Origin: an uncultured Granulosicoccus sp. | GTDB taxonomy: Bacteria > Pseudomonadota > Gammaproteobacteria > Granulosicoccales > Granulosicoccaceae | Direction: 5' to 3' | DNA: 64,000 nt | Assembly (NCBI GenBank): GCA_947499955.1 | Contig: CANMQI010000001.1 | Coordinates: 800,864 to 864,863, forward strand | Part shown: piece after piece, positions 38,676-48,329 of the stretch | Layout of the letters: the number at the start of each line of letters is the position of its first letter | Numbering within the stretch: position 1 is the first letter of the stretch | The notes under the pieces: generated by a model | The model's database searches: none | What the model was told of the DNA's origin: nothing | The model's input: only the letters and a program-made list of their open reading frames with translations | Position numbers and translations under genes: made by a program

Positions 38676-38963
38676 TTATTCGAAAACACCCATGATGTCG
38701 TCTTCACGCATTACCAGTACTTCTTCACCGTCGATCTTGATCTCGGTGCCGGAATACTTGCCGAAAAGAACCTGATCGCCAACTTTCAGATCCAGAGGGC
38801 GTACATCACCGTTTTCAGCGATCTTGCCTTTACCGACTGACAGGACTTCACCGCGAACTGGCTTCTCGGTAGCTGAATCAGGGATCACAATGCCACCGGC
38901 ACTCGTGCGCTCTTCTTCCATGCGCTTGACGACCACGCGGTCATGCAACGGACGAATGTTCAT
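38676..38963 (-). CDS. groES: 10-kDa co-chaperonin GroES
   Basis: A 95-residue lid of the GroEL chamber. [20 protein letters not shown], the mobile loop [15 protein letters not shown] (about 21-35), [15 protein letters not shown] and the ending [12 protein letters not shown] are standard. ATG 38963 is used; the frame extends upstream without homology. First gene of the heat-shock operon. Confidence 0.99.
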   Translation of the reverse strand: MNIRPLHDRVVVKRMEEERTSAGGIVIPDSATEKPVRGEVLSVGKGKIAENGDVRPLDLKVGDQVLFGKYSGTEIKIDGEEVLVMREDDIMGVFE

Positions 38964-39029
38964 ACCAATACGACTCCGAATAAAATCAATGTTGAAAAAT
39001 GACTCGAGGGGGGACTGCAAACACTGCTG

Positions 39030-39056
39030 TTAGCACTCACCACCGAGGAGTGCTAA
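39030..39056. promoter_or_regulatory. CIRCE operator (HrcA binding site)
   Basis: TTAGCACTC (39030-39038), 9 bases, GAGTGCTAA (39048-39056): a perfect match to the CIRCE inverted repeat bound by the heat-shock repressor HrcA. It lies 67 bases upstream of the groES start and overlaps the -10 box, so HrcA binding would block transcription. hrcA itself is not in the window. Confidence 0.97.
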
Positions 39057-39083
39057 TTCTAATGTCGAGCGCCACAATATCAA
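39056..39083 (-). promoter_or_regulatory. groESL promoter (sigma-70 type)
   Basis: On the minus strand, TTGATA (39083-39078), a 16-base spacer and TAGAAT (39061-39056) give a 5/6 plus 5/6 match to the sigma-70 consensus. The last base of the -10 box is the first base of the CIRCE element. The CTTGATA segment could also be read as a weak sigma-32 -35 box, but the matching CCCCAT-type -10 is absent. Confidence 0.75.
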
Positions 39084-39127
39084 GCCTCGGGACCAACAAA
39101 TTTGATCGATTGGTCGCTGAAGAGCGT

Positions 39128-39697
39128 CTACTGGTCGTCGATACGCTTGAAGTCGGCGTCAATGACCTCGCCGGCGTCTGTTGATCTGCTCGTCTCGGGA
39201 CGTGGCCGTCCACCGGCAGCGGACAGATCCTCGTAGGTCTTGTCGCTGTTTCGCGCACCGTCCGTAGCCCCGGAGCCGACGGTGGTACTGCCCTGTCCGG
39301 GGACACGCCCGGCGCTACGGCCGAAGCCGGTCACACTGCTGACACTGACGACCGAACGGCTGGCAATACGATTGGCCAACCATTGACGAGTCAGCGGAAC
39401 CAGACAGACGAAACCGAAGGCATCCGTTACAAACCCGGGGGTCAGCAGCAACACACCACCCAACAGCAGCAACATGCCTTCCAGCATCTGCTGCGCGGGC
39501 ATCTCACCGGCATCCAGACGCTGCCGAGCCGTGTTGAGCGTGGCCAGGCCTTGCTGGCGCAACATACTGGTACCGATAACGGCCGTGAGAATCACGATTG
39601 CCAGGGTAGGAAACCAGCCGATGGCATCACCGACTTTCAACATGACGGCAATTTCGATGATCGGCATGGCCACGAACAACAACAAGACGTAAGGCAT
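39128..39697 (-). CDS. fxsA: FxsA family membrane protein
   Basis: A 189-residue inner-membrane protein. PYVLLLFVAMPIIEIAVMLKVGDAIG (in part, about 2-27) and the second half WFPTLAIVILTAVIGTSMLRQQG, followed by LLLGGVLLLTPGFVTDAFGF (about 84-103), match FxsA. E. coli FxsA lessens F-plasmid exclusion of phage T7, but its normal role is unknown. The Ser/Gly-rich C-terminal 60 residues are poorly conserved. Upstream of groES on the same strand, as fxsA-groES neighbours often are. Confidence 0.9.
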   Translation of the reverse strand: MPYVLLLFVAMPIIEIAVMLKVGDAIGWFPTLAIVILTAVIGTSMLRQQGLATLNTARQRLDAGEMPAQQMLEGMLLLLGGVLLLTPGFVTDAFGFVCLVPLTRQWLANRIASRSVVSVSSVTGFGRSAGRVPGQGSTTVGSGATDGARNSDKTYEDLSAAGGRPRPETSRSTDAGEVIDADFKRIDDQ

Positions 39698-39948
39698 TAC
39701 TAACTCCAGGAATCGAGACAGGAACCTATCGACACGAGCGTACTCTTACAAGTTCAGGCTGTCCGACAGTGGCACCATTCTGGCAGTCTCAGCCGGTCAT
39801 TGCAGCATCGCGGCAATCAATATGTGCCAGGACAGGCGTACCGCCGTCAGGTTCCTGTCAGGGCATTTCAGTACAATCGCTGTAATCCGGTGTAGCCGCC
39901 GCCGGGGTGACGTCTCAACAAGCTGGCTGAACAGCCTGGAATTCTTTC

Positions 39949-42324
39949 GTGATATTGCAACCTCCTCGCCTCGCCTGCCTTGCGCGCAGTGCCAAAGCCC
40001 TTCTGCTACTGACTCTGACGCTCATGCTGTCGCTCGGCAATGCTCAGGCGGCGACGAACCTTCTGGGCGGCGACGATCCTCTGTCTCCTCAGGAAGCTTT
40101 CGTGCCTTCCGTCTCGCGGGTGTCAGACGGGATCATCCATCTCCAGTTCGACATCGCTCCCGGTTACTATCTGTACAGAGACAAGACCCGCTTTAGCATC
40201 AGTGAAGAGGCAGCGAGCTCCTCCTCCCTCCTTGACGGCCCAACGACGCTGGCACTGGGCGAACCGGGATTCTCGGCGGCTGTCATCGTGGAAGATGACT
40301 TCTTTGGTGAACAGGCCATCTTCCGCGATTCTGCCGATATAGAGCTTCCCTACACCGGAACCGCCACATCCGGACTGTTGCCTCTGGCAGTGACATACCA
40401 GGGCTGCGCCGATATCGGCCTGTGTTACCCGCCGACCACCGTCATGCTGGAGGTTGAACTGCCTGCCTCCGGGTCGTCGCAAAGCGGCAGCCTGGCCTCT
40501 CCACTGATCAACGCCAGCCCGACCAGCAACATCTTTGGCAGCAACACGGTGCAGGATGAACTGCTGCCTCCCGAGCTGGCCTATCTGCCTCAGATAATGA
40601 GTGCCAATGACAGGCAGATCACGATCCAGTGGCAGATCGAACCCGGCTACTACCTGTATCGCGACAAGCTCTCCTTCATCCTGACTGACGCCGGTGGCGC
40701 TCAGGTGGCCAGCACGGACATCGACCCCGGTGTCGAGCAGTTCGACGAATTCTTCGGCAATGTGCGCATTCTGCGTGATGTCGCCCAGGCCAGGCTCTAT
40801 CTGGACCCGGCCGTCGATCTGGCAGCCGCCAGCCTGGCCAGTCTGCAACTGAACTACCAGGGCTGTGCCGACATCGGTGTCTGTTTCCCACCCAGTGTCG
40901 CCACGCTGCCAGTCGCCTTCGACGCTACGCCCTCGGGTCTGGACGCCCCTGCCACTCAGGCAGCAACAGGCAGCGGCACAAGCGATGCCGGCCAGGCGCC
41001 ACTGCAATCCGAGCAGGATCGTCTTTTCTCCTCGTTGAGCGCCAACAGTCTGTGGCTCAACGTTGTCACCTTCTTTGGTCTGGGCCTGTTGCTGGCCTTC
41101 ACCCCCTGCGTGCTGCCCATGGTGCCCATTCTCTCCAGCCTCATCGTCGGTCAGGGCGACTCCATGACCACGGGCAAGGCGTTTCGTCTGTCCCTGGTCT
41201 ATGTACTGGTCATGGCCAGTACCTATGCCATCGTCGGCATCATTGTCGGTCTGTCCGGCTACAACGTACAGGCCTTCCTGCAGAACCCCTGGGTGCTGTC
41301 GGTCATTGCCGTCCTGTTCGTGGTGCTGTCCCTGTCCATGTTCGGCTTCTATGAACTGCAGATGCCCACTGCCATCCAGTCGAAGCTGACGCAATGGTCG
41401 AACAAGCAGGGCGGTGGTCAGGTTACCGGGGTGGCGCTCATGGGCTTCATCTCCACGCTCATCGTCGGCCCCTGCGTCACCGCACCGCTGGCAGGAGCAC
41501 TCATTTACATAGCCAAGACCGGCGATGCCGTCATCGGCGGCGCCGCGCTGTTCTCCCTCGGCCTGGGCATGGGCGCTCCGCTGCTCTTGATCGGCACCTC
41601 GGCCGGCAAGTTGCTGCCGCGTGCGGGTGGCTGGATGAATGCCACCAAGCACATCTTCGGCATTCTCCTGCTGGCCATGGCGATATACATGATTTCCCGA
41701 TTTCTGCCACCACAGGTCATCATGGGGCTCTACGGCATACTGGCGCTCATGAGTGCCATCTACCTGGGCGCCACCGATACCATCAATCGCGAAAGCACTG
41801 GCTGGCAACGATTCGGCAAGGGTGCCGGCATCGTTCTGGGTATCTACGCACTGGCGCTTCTGCTGGGTGCATTGTCGGGTGGCGGCAGCTATCGAACGCC
41901 GCTGCGTGGCATCATGAATGCTTCATCGGACCAGACCGTTGAAGCGCAGCAGCCGCATCTCGCCTTTGAACGCATCAAGAGCGTTGCCGACCTGCAACAG
42001 AAGGTAGCCAGCGCCAGTGCCCAGGGTCGCCCCGTCATGCTCGATTTCTATGCCGACTGGTGCATCAGCTGCAAGGAAATGGAAGCCTTCACCTTTGTCG
42101 ACCCTCGTGTGCAGGCCCTGCTGGCTGATGCGGTTGTCGTACAGGCCGATGTGACCGCCAACGATGAACTGGATCAGGCTCTGCTCAAGGAGTTTGACCT
42201 GTTCGGACCTCCGGGCATCATCTTCTACTCGGCAAAGGGCACTGAAATGCCGGCGGCTCGGGTCATCGGCTTCATGAACGCCGAGCGTTTCGGCGATCAC
42301 CTGCAGCGTTTCATCGGCAGCTGA
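39949..42324 (+). CDS. dsbD: Thiol:disulfide interchange protein DsbD with duplicated N-terminal domain
   Basis: A 791-residue protein that carries electrons from cytosolic thioredoxin to periplasmic DsbC/DsbG-type proteins. A signal peptide (about 1-34) is followed by two copies of the nDsbD immunoglobulin-like domain: the first has APGYYLYRDK and the redox pair C153/C159 (GCADIGLC); the second has EPGYYLYRDK and C306/C312 (GCADIGVC). The eight-helix membrane domain has C387 (TPCVLPM) and C509 (GPCVTAP). The thioredoxin domain has C705-x2-C708 (DWCISCK). E. coli DsbD has only one N-terminal domain and about 565 residues. GTG 39949 is the likely start. Confidence 0.95.
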   Translation: MILQPPRLACLARSAKALLLLTLTLMLSLGNAQAATNLLGGDDPLSPQEAFVPSVSRVSDGIIHLQFDIAPGYYLYRDKTRFSISEEAASSSSLLDGPTTLALGEPGFSAAVIVEDDFFGEQAIFRDSADIELPYTGTATSGLLPLAVTYQGCADIGLCYPPTTVMLEVELPASGSSQSGSLASPLINASPTSNIFGSNTVQDELLPPELAYLPQIMSANDRQITIQWQIEPGYYLYRDKLSFILTDAGGAQVASTDIDPGVEQFDEFFGNVRILRDVAQARLYLDPAVDLAAASLASLQLNYQGCADIGVCFPPSVATLPVAFDATPSGLDAPATQAATGSGTSDAGQAPLQSEQDRLFSSLSANSLWLNVVTFFGLGLLLAFTPCVLPMVPILSSLIVGQGDSMTTGKAFRLSLVYVLVMASTYAIVGIIVGLSGYNVQAFLQNPWVLSVIAVLFVVLSLSMFGFYELQMPTAIQSKLTQWSNKQGGGQVTGVALMGFISTLIVGPCVTAPLAGALIYIAKTGDAVIGGAALFSLGLGMGAPLLLIGTSAGKLLPRAGGWMNATKHIFGILLLAMAIYMISRFLPPQVIMGLYGILALMSAIYLGATDTINRESTGWQRFGKGAGIVLGIYALALLLGALSGGGSYRTPLRGIMNASSDQTVEAQQPHLAFERIKSVADLQQKVASASAQGRPVMLDFYADWCISCKEMEAFTFVDPRVQALLADAVVVQADVTANDELDQALLKEFDLFGPPGIIFYSAKGTEMPAARVIGFMNAERFGDHLQRFIGS

Positions 42325-42412
42325 TTGCCGGCCAGACCGACGCAAGCACCCGAAAGAAGCCAGCCGCGCCCTCACCTGCCATGGCACCCATCCGCCGCCC
42401 ATCCGCGTCTTG

Positions 42413-43051
42413 TCACTCGCGCGATCGGCGGCTGAGGTAGGCGTGCCACAGCACACGGGCGGCGGCAGCACGGTGTGGTCGCCAGAGCTCAGCCCGTCGA
42501 TCCAGTTCAGCGTAGCTGGGCACGTCCTCCAGAGCTTCGCATTCAGCCAGACTGACCGCCAGCGCACGATCGCCGCTGGCCCAGGCATCCGGACGACGCA
42601 TGGCAATCAGCAGATAGACCCCCGCCGTCCAGGGGCCAATGCCTCGAATGGCCGTCAACTGCTGCATGACCTGCTCGTCAGTGCATCGACGTAACCGTTT
42701 CAGGTCCACATCACCGCTGTGCAGTGCCGCGGCGATCGAGCGACAGTAGGACACCTTGCGTGCACTGATTCCGGCATCACGTAATGCAAGTTCCGACACT
42801 TGGAGAAATAATGCCGGAGTCATGCCGGGGCATAATTCCTGCACCCGCTGCATGACTGCTCTGGCGCTGGCCAGAGACACTTTCTGCTCCAGAACGATAT
42901 GCACCAAAGTACCGAAACTCTGTGTTCGCTGCCACATGGGTGGACTGCCAAACTGTTGCAGTAATGCGCTCATCAACGGGTCACGCTCAGCCAGCGCAGT
43001 GACTGCTCGGTTGAGGGATTCTCGGGTCAGTGACAGGGGTGCATGGGTCAT
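42413..43051 (-). CDS. HhH-GPD DNA-3-methyladenine glycosylase II-like protein (AlkA-like)
   Basis: A 212-residue base-excision glycosylase. After SLASARAVMQRVQELC comes the helix-hairpin-helix LTAIRGIGPWTAGVYLLIA (about 131-149), then the catalytic Asp in DAWASGDRALAVSL (about 160). The ending LWRPHRAAAARVLWHAYL is typical of AlkA-type enzymes, but the N-terminal AlkA domain is missing. It probably removes alkylated purines, complementing tag at 34 kb. Divergent from the GH63-like gene. Confidence 0.87.
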   Translation of the reverse strand: MTHAPLSLTRESLNRAVTALAERDPLMSALLQQFGSPPMWQRTQSFGTLVHIVLEQKVSLASARAVMQRVQELCPGMTPALFLQVSELALRDAGISARKVSYCRSIAAALHSGDVDLKRLRRCTDEQVMQQLTAIRGIGPWTAGVYLLIAMRRPDAWASGDRALAVSLAECEALEDVPSYAELDRRAELWRPHRAAAARVLWHAYLSRRSRE

Positions 43052-43159
43052 GGGAAACAGTCTCCGCTATTCTCGGATGGCTTGCACTGTATGTTCTGCA
43101 CAGACTGCAAGGAGCAGCACCATTCGGTAAACTGCCGTCACTTCAAAGATTCCACCCTC

Positions 43160-45820
43160 ATGCCAATCATCAAACGACCGCTGAACGCTGAAAATCGTCG
43201 GCTCAAGGCCCATGCCAGACGTTCGGCCAACTGGAAGCACTGGGGGCCCTACCTGGCCGAACGTGCCTGGGGAACCGTGCGTGAGGATTACAGCAGTGAT
43301 GGCAAGGCCTGGGACTACTTCCCGCATGATCACGCTCGCAGTCGTGCCTACCGCTGGAATGAGGACGGACTGGCAGGTTTCTGCGATCGCAATCAGTTCC
43401 TGTGTTTCAGTCTGGGGTTGTGGAATGGCAATGACCCTTTCCTGAAGGAGCGGCTGTACGGCCTGTCTGGCCCCGAAGGCAACCACGGCGAGGATGTCAA
43501 GGAACTCTACTGGTATACCGACAGCACTCCGACGCACAGCTATGCCAGCATGCGTTACCGCTATCCACAGCAGGAATACCCCTACCAGCAACTGTTGCAT
43601 GAAAACGGTCAGCGAGGTTATCAGGACCGGGAATTCGAGCTCAGCGATACGGGCATATTCGAAGACAATCGGTTCTTCGACATCGATGTCGAGTACGCCA
43701 AAGTGGGTGAAAACGATATTCTGATCACCATCACCGCACACAATCGGGCGGATGAATCCGCCAGCCTGTCACTGGTACCGCAGCTGTGGTTTCGCAACAC
43801 CTGGAGCTGGGGATATCCGGCAGGCCCGCAAGGCAATATCAACGGCATGCCAATGATGAGTCAGGCCGATCAGAATTCGCTGCAAGCCGAGCACCCCCTG
43901 CTGGGTCGTTACCATCTTTACTGGCAAGGCAGTCCCGAGCTGCTGATGACCAACAACGAGACCAACAAGGAGCGCCTGTTCGGTTCGGAAAACGACTCAC
44001 CCTGGGTCAAGGACGCCTTTCATCGCCATATCGTGAACGGCGATACGGATGCCATCAATCCTGAGATGACCGGTACCAAGGCCGGCGTGCATTACCCCCT
44101 GACTCTGGCTGCGAACTCTTCTCGCAAGATACAGCTGCGACTGAGCGACACGGCCAGAAGCAAGCCGTTCGCCGGATTCAAGCCCGCCCTGAAGCGCCGC
44201 AAGCAGGAAGCGAACGTCTTCTACGATCATCTGCAGACAAAGCCCCTGAGCGATGAATTGCGCCAGATACAACGGCAGGCCTTTGCCGGCATGCTGTGGT
44301 CCAAGCAGCTGTACTACTACAATGTGCACCAGTGGCTGGAGGGGGACCCGAACAAGCCCATGCAGCGCGAGGATCGCCGTAACGTCCACTGGCAGCATAT
44401 GGACAATTTCGATGTCATGTCCATGCCGGACAAATGGGAATACCCCTGGTATGCGGTCTGGGATACGGCCTTTCATACCCTGCCATTGGCGGTCGTCGAT
44501 TCTGCCTATGCCAAACGTCAGCTGATGCTCATCACACGCGAGTGGTACATGCACTCCAACGGCCAGCTGCCAGCCTATGAATGGGCCTACGGTGATGTCA
44601 ACCCACCCGTCCACGCCTGGGCGACGCTACGCGTCTATGCCATGGAGAAGGAAAATAGCGGCAAGGGTGATCTTGCCTTCCTGGAAAGTGTATTCCAGAA
44701 ACTGCTGCTGAACTTTACCTGGTGGGTCAACCAGAAAGACAGTCAGGGCAATTCCATCTTCGAGGGCGGTTTCCTGGGGCTGGATAACATCAGCCTGTTC
44801 GATCGCAGTGAAGAGCCCCCCACAGGTGGTGTACTGAACCAGTCCGATGGCACCGCCTGGATGGGTTTCTTTGCCGCCTGCATGCTGCGCATGGCGCTCG
44901 AGCTGGCGCGCAACAATCCGGTATATCAGGACATTGCCACCAAATTTCTCGAACACTACCTGCAGATCGCCTATGCCATCAACGGCAAGGAGCACCATCC
45001 TGGCTTGTGGGATGAGGAAGATGGTTTCTTCTACGACCGTCTGGACCTTCCCGATGGCCGTTCCTCGCCACTCAAGGTGCGCTCCCTGGTGGGACTGATG
45101 CCCATGATCGCCACCTCGATACTCGAAGCCGATGTCTATCAGGAGTTTCCCGACTTTGTGCGCCGCATGAACTGGCTGGTAGAGCATCGCCCCGAACTGG
45201 CTGGCACCATGGCAAACCTGAACAAGCCAGGCAGAAAGGACCGACATCTGTTGTCTTTCCTGGACGAAGAAAAATTGCGTCGGGTGTTGCATTACCTGCT
45301 TGATGAAAGCGAGTTCCTGTCCGATCATGGTATTCGTTCCCTGTCACGCTTCCATGCCGACCACCCGTTCAGCTACACCACCGATTCGGGTCACACGCTG
45401 AGTGTCGGCTATGAACCCGGCGAGGGTGAAACCGACCTGTTCGGCGGCAACTCCAATTGGCGTGGCCCGGTCTGGTTCCCGATCAACTATCTGCTGATCG
45501 AGGCGTTGCGTCGCTATCACGCCTTTCATGGCCCGTCATTTACCGTCGAATGCCCGACAGGTTCCGGTCAGATGATGAACCTGAATGAAGTGGCCGATCT
45601 GATCTCGCAACGGCTGGTATCACTGTTTACCAAGGACGAGAATGGCCAACGTCCGTGGTGTGGTGAGAACAGTGACCTGCAGAAGACCAGTGACGAGGGT
45701 CTGCATCAGTTCTTCGAGTACTTCAACGGGGATACCGGTGAAGGCCTCGGCGCCAGCCATCAGACCGGCTGGACCGGCTTGATCACCCTGCTGGTGCAAC
45801 CGGACTTGCAGTGTCGCTGA
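43160..45820 (+). CDS. Large GH63-like (MGH1-type) glycoside hydrolase
   Basis: An 886-residue cytosolic enzyme (no signal peptide). The opening KHWGPYLAERAWGTVREDYS (about 27-46), then WDYFPHDHARSRAYRW, the GNHGEDVKELYWYTDSTPTHSY block and the (alpha/alpha)6-barrel elements DVMSMPDKWEYPWYAVWDTA (about 418-437) and GQLPAYEWAYGDVNPPVHAW match the large bacterial glucosidase group related to GH63 and mannosylglycerate hydrolase domains. The acid in the WDTAF segment is a likely catalytic residue. Substrate unknown; alpha-glucosides or glucosylglycerate-type solutes are plausible. ATG 43160 chosen over an open frame reaching 43043. Confidence 0.85.
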   Translation: MPIIKRPLNAENRRLKAHARRSANWKHWGPYLAERAWGTVREDYSSDGKAWDYFPHDHARSRAYRWNEDGLAGFCDRNQFLCFSLGLWNGNDPFLKERLYGLSGPEGNHGEDVKELYWYTDSTPTHSYASMRYRYPQQEYPYQQLLHENGQRGYQDREFELSDTGIFEDNRFFDIDVEYAKVGENDILITITAHNRADESASLSLVPQLWFRNTWSWGYPAGPQGNINGMPMMSQADQNSLQAEHPLLGRYHLYWQGSPELLMTNNETNKERLFGSENDSPWVKDAFHRHIVNGDTDAINPEMTGTKAGVHYPLTLAANSSRKIQLRLSDTARSKPFAGFKPALKRRKQEANVFYDHLQTKPLSDELRQIQRQAFAGMLWSKQLYYYNVHQWLEGDPNKPMQREDRRNVHWQHMDNFDVMSMPDKWEYPWYAVWDTAFHTLPLAVVDSAYAKRQLMLITREWYMHSNGQLPAYEWAYGDVNPPVHAWATLRVYAMEKENSGKGDLAFLESVFQKLLLNFTWWVNQKDSQGNSIFEGGFLGLDNISLFDRSEEPPTGGVLNQSDGTAWMGFFAACMLRMALELARNNPVYQDIATKFLEHYLQIAYAINGKEHHPGLWDEEDGFFYDRLDLPDGRSSPLKVRSLVGLMPMIATSILEADVYQEFPDFVRRMNWLVEHRPELAGTMANLNKPGRKDRHLLSFLDEEKLRRVLHYLLDESEFLSDHGIRSLSRFHADHPFSYTTDSGHTLSVGYEPGEGETDLFGGNSNWRGPVWFPINYLLIEALRRYHAFHGPSFTVECPTGSGQMMNLNEVADLISQRLVSLFTKDENGQRPWCGENSDLQKTSDEGLHQFFEYFNGDTGEGLGASHQTGWTGLITLLVQPDLQCR

Positions 45821-46092
45821 AGCAGGGTCCGTGTCAGTTGTGCGCTCGTGAGAGCGCCCTGACCTTTCACCATCTGATACCCAGAAAGCTGCACCGCCGC
45901 AATCGTTTCGCCAAACACTACAGCCGTGAGCAGCTCAACGAAGGCGTCATGCTGTGTCGCCGCTGTCATCGCGGCATTCACAAGCTGTACAGCGAGATGG
46001 AGCTTGGCAGCAGGCTCAATACCCTGGAGGCCTTGTGCCAGGATCCGGCTGTGGCCAGACATGTTGCCTGGGTAGCCCGCCAGAAAAGCTGA
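45811..46092 (+). CDS. Small HNH-type zinc-binding protein
   Basis: A 93-residue basic protein. The metal pattern CQLCARESALTFHHLIPRK, then VMLCRRCHRGIHKLY (two CxxC pairs, a His-His pair and C-x2-C-H-x3-H), is that of an HNH endonuclease fold. It starts at GTG 45811 inside the last codons of the glycosidase gene (10-base overlap). Whether it cuts DNA is unknown; such tiny HNH proteins are common in proteobacteria. Confidence 0.75.
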   Translation: MSLKQGPCQLCARESALTFHHLIPRKLHRRNRFAKHYSREQLNEGVMLCRRCHRGIHKLYSEMELGSRLNTLEALCQDPAVARHVAWVARQKS

Positions 46093-46125
46093 ACGGCAAG
46101 CCTGGCTCTGACGAGCCTCCCGAAC

Positions 46126-46884
46126 TCAGCTGACGTCGGCAATGAAGCGCCGCCAGGGTTCGGTGCGTGGGTTACCAAACATCTCCTGTGGCGTGCCTTC
46201 TTCCAGAATCCGGCCCTCGTGCATGAAGATGACATGCGTCGAGACATCCCGTGCGAAGGCCATTTCATGCGTCACGACGATCATGGTGCGTCCCTCTTCT
46301 GCCAACGATTTCATCGTCTTCAGCACTTCCGCGACCAGCTCGGGATCCAGCGCCGAGGTGGGTTCATCGAACAGAATGGCATCCGGCTCCATGGCCAGAG
46401 CCCGGGCAATGGCGACCCGTTGTTGCTGTCCACCGGAGAGTTGGGAGGGGTACATGGACTTGCGCTCGGCCAGCCCGACCCGATCCAGCAGATGCTCCGC
46501 CCGCTTCCTGACCACGGATTTCGACTCGCCCTTGACGATGACCGGGCCTTCCATGACATTCTCCAGCACCGTGCGATGGGACCAAAGATTGAATTGCTGG
46601 AATACCATGCCCAGATGACTGCGCAGTCGTTCGATCTGCTTCTGGTTCAGCTTTCCGCCTTTGCCGACACTGATCTCTTCACCGTGCAGAAACACCTTGC
46701 CGGAGGTCGGCGGCTCAAGAAAATTCAGACACCGCAGCAAGGTACTCTTGCCGGATCCGGACGCCCCGAGAATGGATATCACATCCTGTTTGCGGGCAGT
46801 GATATCCACGCCCTTCAGCACCTCCATAGCACCAAAGGACTTGCAGATTCCCTCTGCCTTCAGAACGATATCGTTATCAGCCAT
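46126..46884 (-). CDS. Polar amino acid ABC transporter ATP-binding protein (HisP type)
   Basis: A 252-residue ATPase with Walker [15 protein letters not shown] (about 33-46), Q-loop [10 protein letters not shown] (about 92-101), signature [17 protein letters not shown] (about 148-164), Walker [14 protein letters not shown] and switch His in VVTHEM. The [14 protein letters not shown] insert resembles HisP/AotP-type ATPases for basic amino acids. It overlaps the second permease gene by 8 bases. Confidence 0.94.
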   Translation of the reverse strand: MADNDIVLKAEGICKSFGAMEVLKGVDITARKQDVISILGASGSGKSTLLRCLNFLEPPTSGKVFLHGEEISVGKGGKLNQKQIERLRSHLGMVFQQFNLWSHRTVLENVMEGPVIVKGESKSVVRKRAEHLLDRVGLAERKSMYPSQLSGGQQQRVAIARALAMEPDAILFDEPTSALDPELVAEVLKTMKSLAEEGRTMIVVTHEMAFARDVSTHVIFMHEGRILEEGTPQEMFGNPRTEPWRRFIADVS

Positions 46885-47599
46885 TGCGCTGTTCGCCTTG
46901 TGTAGTGTTGCTGCCGGTCTGCAGGTGGCGAGTCATCCGAAGTTCTGCCTGGCGCCACAGATAGACGAACACAACGGTGATACCCAGGTAGATCAGGGCA
47001 GCCCACAGGTAGCTGGAAAAATCGAAGGTGCGAGAAAAGACTTGCCGTGTGCGCCCCATGAGATCGAACACGGTAACGACGCTGGCCAGTGCACTGGCTT
47101 TCATCAGCAGGATGACTTCATTGCCCAGGGCTGGCCAGGCAATACGGTAGGCGTGAGGAAAGGAGACACGTTGCAGGATTCTCCAGCGAGACATACCGAC
47201 AGCCCGCGCCGCCTCGACCTCTCGATTGTCGACCCCCATCAACCCACCACGCAGTATTTCGGTCTGATAAGCGGTGGAGTTGATGACAAAGGTGAACAAG
47301 GCACAATTGAAGGGGTCCCGAAAGAAGTTCCACAGTCCCCAATCCTGCAGCAAGGGCCGGAATTGCCCCGAACCGTAATACACCAGAAACAGCTGTACCA
47401 GCAGCGGCGTCCCGCGGATGAAGGAGATGTAGAGTCGCAGTGGCCACTGCGCCGCTGGCGGTGCGCAGGTGCGAGCCAGTGCCAGGAAGGGTGCGAACAG
47501 ACCCGCCATCAAGGCGCCCAGCCCGGTCAGTTGCAAGGTCATCAGGGTGCCATCAAGAAAGCGCGGCCCGTAGTTGGCAATGATGTAGAGCGGATCCAT
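46877..47599 (-). CDS. Polar amino acid ABC transporter permease (HisM type)
   Basis: A 240-residue inner-membrane permease with about five helices. [17 protein letters not shown] (about 64-80) and the EAA loop [22 protein letters not shown] (about 127-148) are the hallmark blocks of the His/Glu/Gln/Arg/opine family. Its start codon shares one base with the stop of the other permease (TGATG). Pairs with the gene product upstream. Confidence 0.93.
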   Translation of the reverse strand: MDPLYIIANYGPRFLDGTLMTLQLTGLGALMAGLFAPFLALARTCAPPAAQWPLRLYISFIRGTPLLVQLFLVYYGSGQFRPLLQDWGLWNFFRDPFNCALFTFVINSTAYQTEILRGGLMGVDNREVEAARAVGMSRWRILQRVSFPHAYRIAWPALGNEVILLMKASALASVVTVFDLMGRTRQVFSRTFDFSSYLWAALIYLGITVVFVYLWRQAELRMTRHLQTGSNTTQGEQRNG

Positions 47600-48306
47600 C
47601 AGCGGTTCACAATGCCTCGGTTAGCACGTTTCTCAAGCTTGTTGAGGCCGATCTCCGAGAGCACACACAACCCCCAGTAGATCAGAGCCGCAGCCAGATA
47701 GAAGGTGAATGGCTGCTTGGTGGCCCCGACAGCGATCTTGGTCATGCGCATCAGATCCTCCAGCGCAATGATCGATACCAGCGCCGTGTCCTTGAGCAGA
47801 TTGATCCACAGATTACCCAGTCCGGGCAACGCAAAACGCCAGGCTTGTGGCAGCTTGATACGCAGGAACACTTGCCGTGTCGACATGCCGACGGCTCGCC
47901 CTGCCTCACTCTGGCCAGGGTCCAGCGAATTGAAGGCGCCGCGCAGGACTTCCGAGGAAAACGCACCGAAGACCATGCCCAGTGCCACCACGCCCGCGGC
48001 AAAGGGACTGAACTCGACAGGTGTCGAGTCAGGTGAGAGAAACGCCGAGAATTGATTGAGCAACAGGCCGACGCCGTTGTAGACGACAAACAGTGTCAGC
48101 AGCTCGGGTAGACCACGCATGATGGTCGAGTAGGCGAACCCTGCAGAGCGCAGCAGGGCTTGCCTGGACAAGGATGCCCAGGCAACGGCAAAACCGATGA
48201 GAAGACCCAGCAACAGGGCAGCCACACCCAACTGCAATGTGACGGCAAGACCGGCGAGTAATTCATCTCCCCAACCGGTCTCGCCATAGGCAAACAATTC
48301 CTGCAT
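47599..48306 (-). CDS. Polar amino acid ABC transporter permease (HisQ type)
   Basis: A 235-residue permease. It has the conserved IMRGLPELLTLFVVYNG (about 62-78) and the EAA loop SEAGRAVGMSTRQVFLRIKLP (about 133-153). It lies 23 bases downstream of the binding-protein gene. The order binding protein, HisQ, HisM, HisP is the standard arrangement for a lysine/arginine/ornithine or opine importer. Confidence 0.93.
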   Translation of the reverse strand: MQELFAYGETGWGDELLAGLAVTLQLGVAALLLGLLIGFAVAWASLSRQALLRSAGFAYSTIMRGLPELLTLFVVYNGVGLLLNQFSAFLSPDSTPVEFSPFAAGVVALGMVFGAFSSEVLRGAFNSLDPGQSEAGRAVGMSTRQVFLRIKLPQAWRFALPGLGNLWINLLKDTALVSIIALEDLMRMTKIAVGATKQPFTFYLAAALIYWGLCVLSEIGLNKLEKRANRGIVNR

Positions 48307-48329
48307 GCTGATAGCCGGGACTATCGGCG

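Noticed and set aside
39698..39948. Possible small gene or promoter in the 251-base fxsA-dsbD gap
   Set aside because: I see no coding frame with a ribosome site; a -10-like TACAAT at 39872 has no matching -35.
40123..41808. 561-residue minus-strand open frame
   Set aside because: It is antisense to dsbD, His/Gln/Gly rich in the way shadow frames are, and without start signals.
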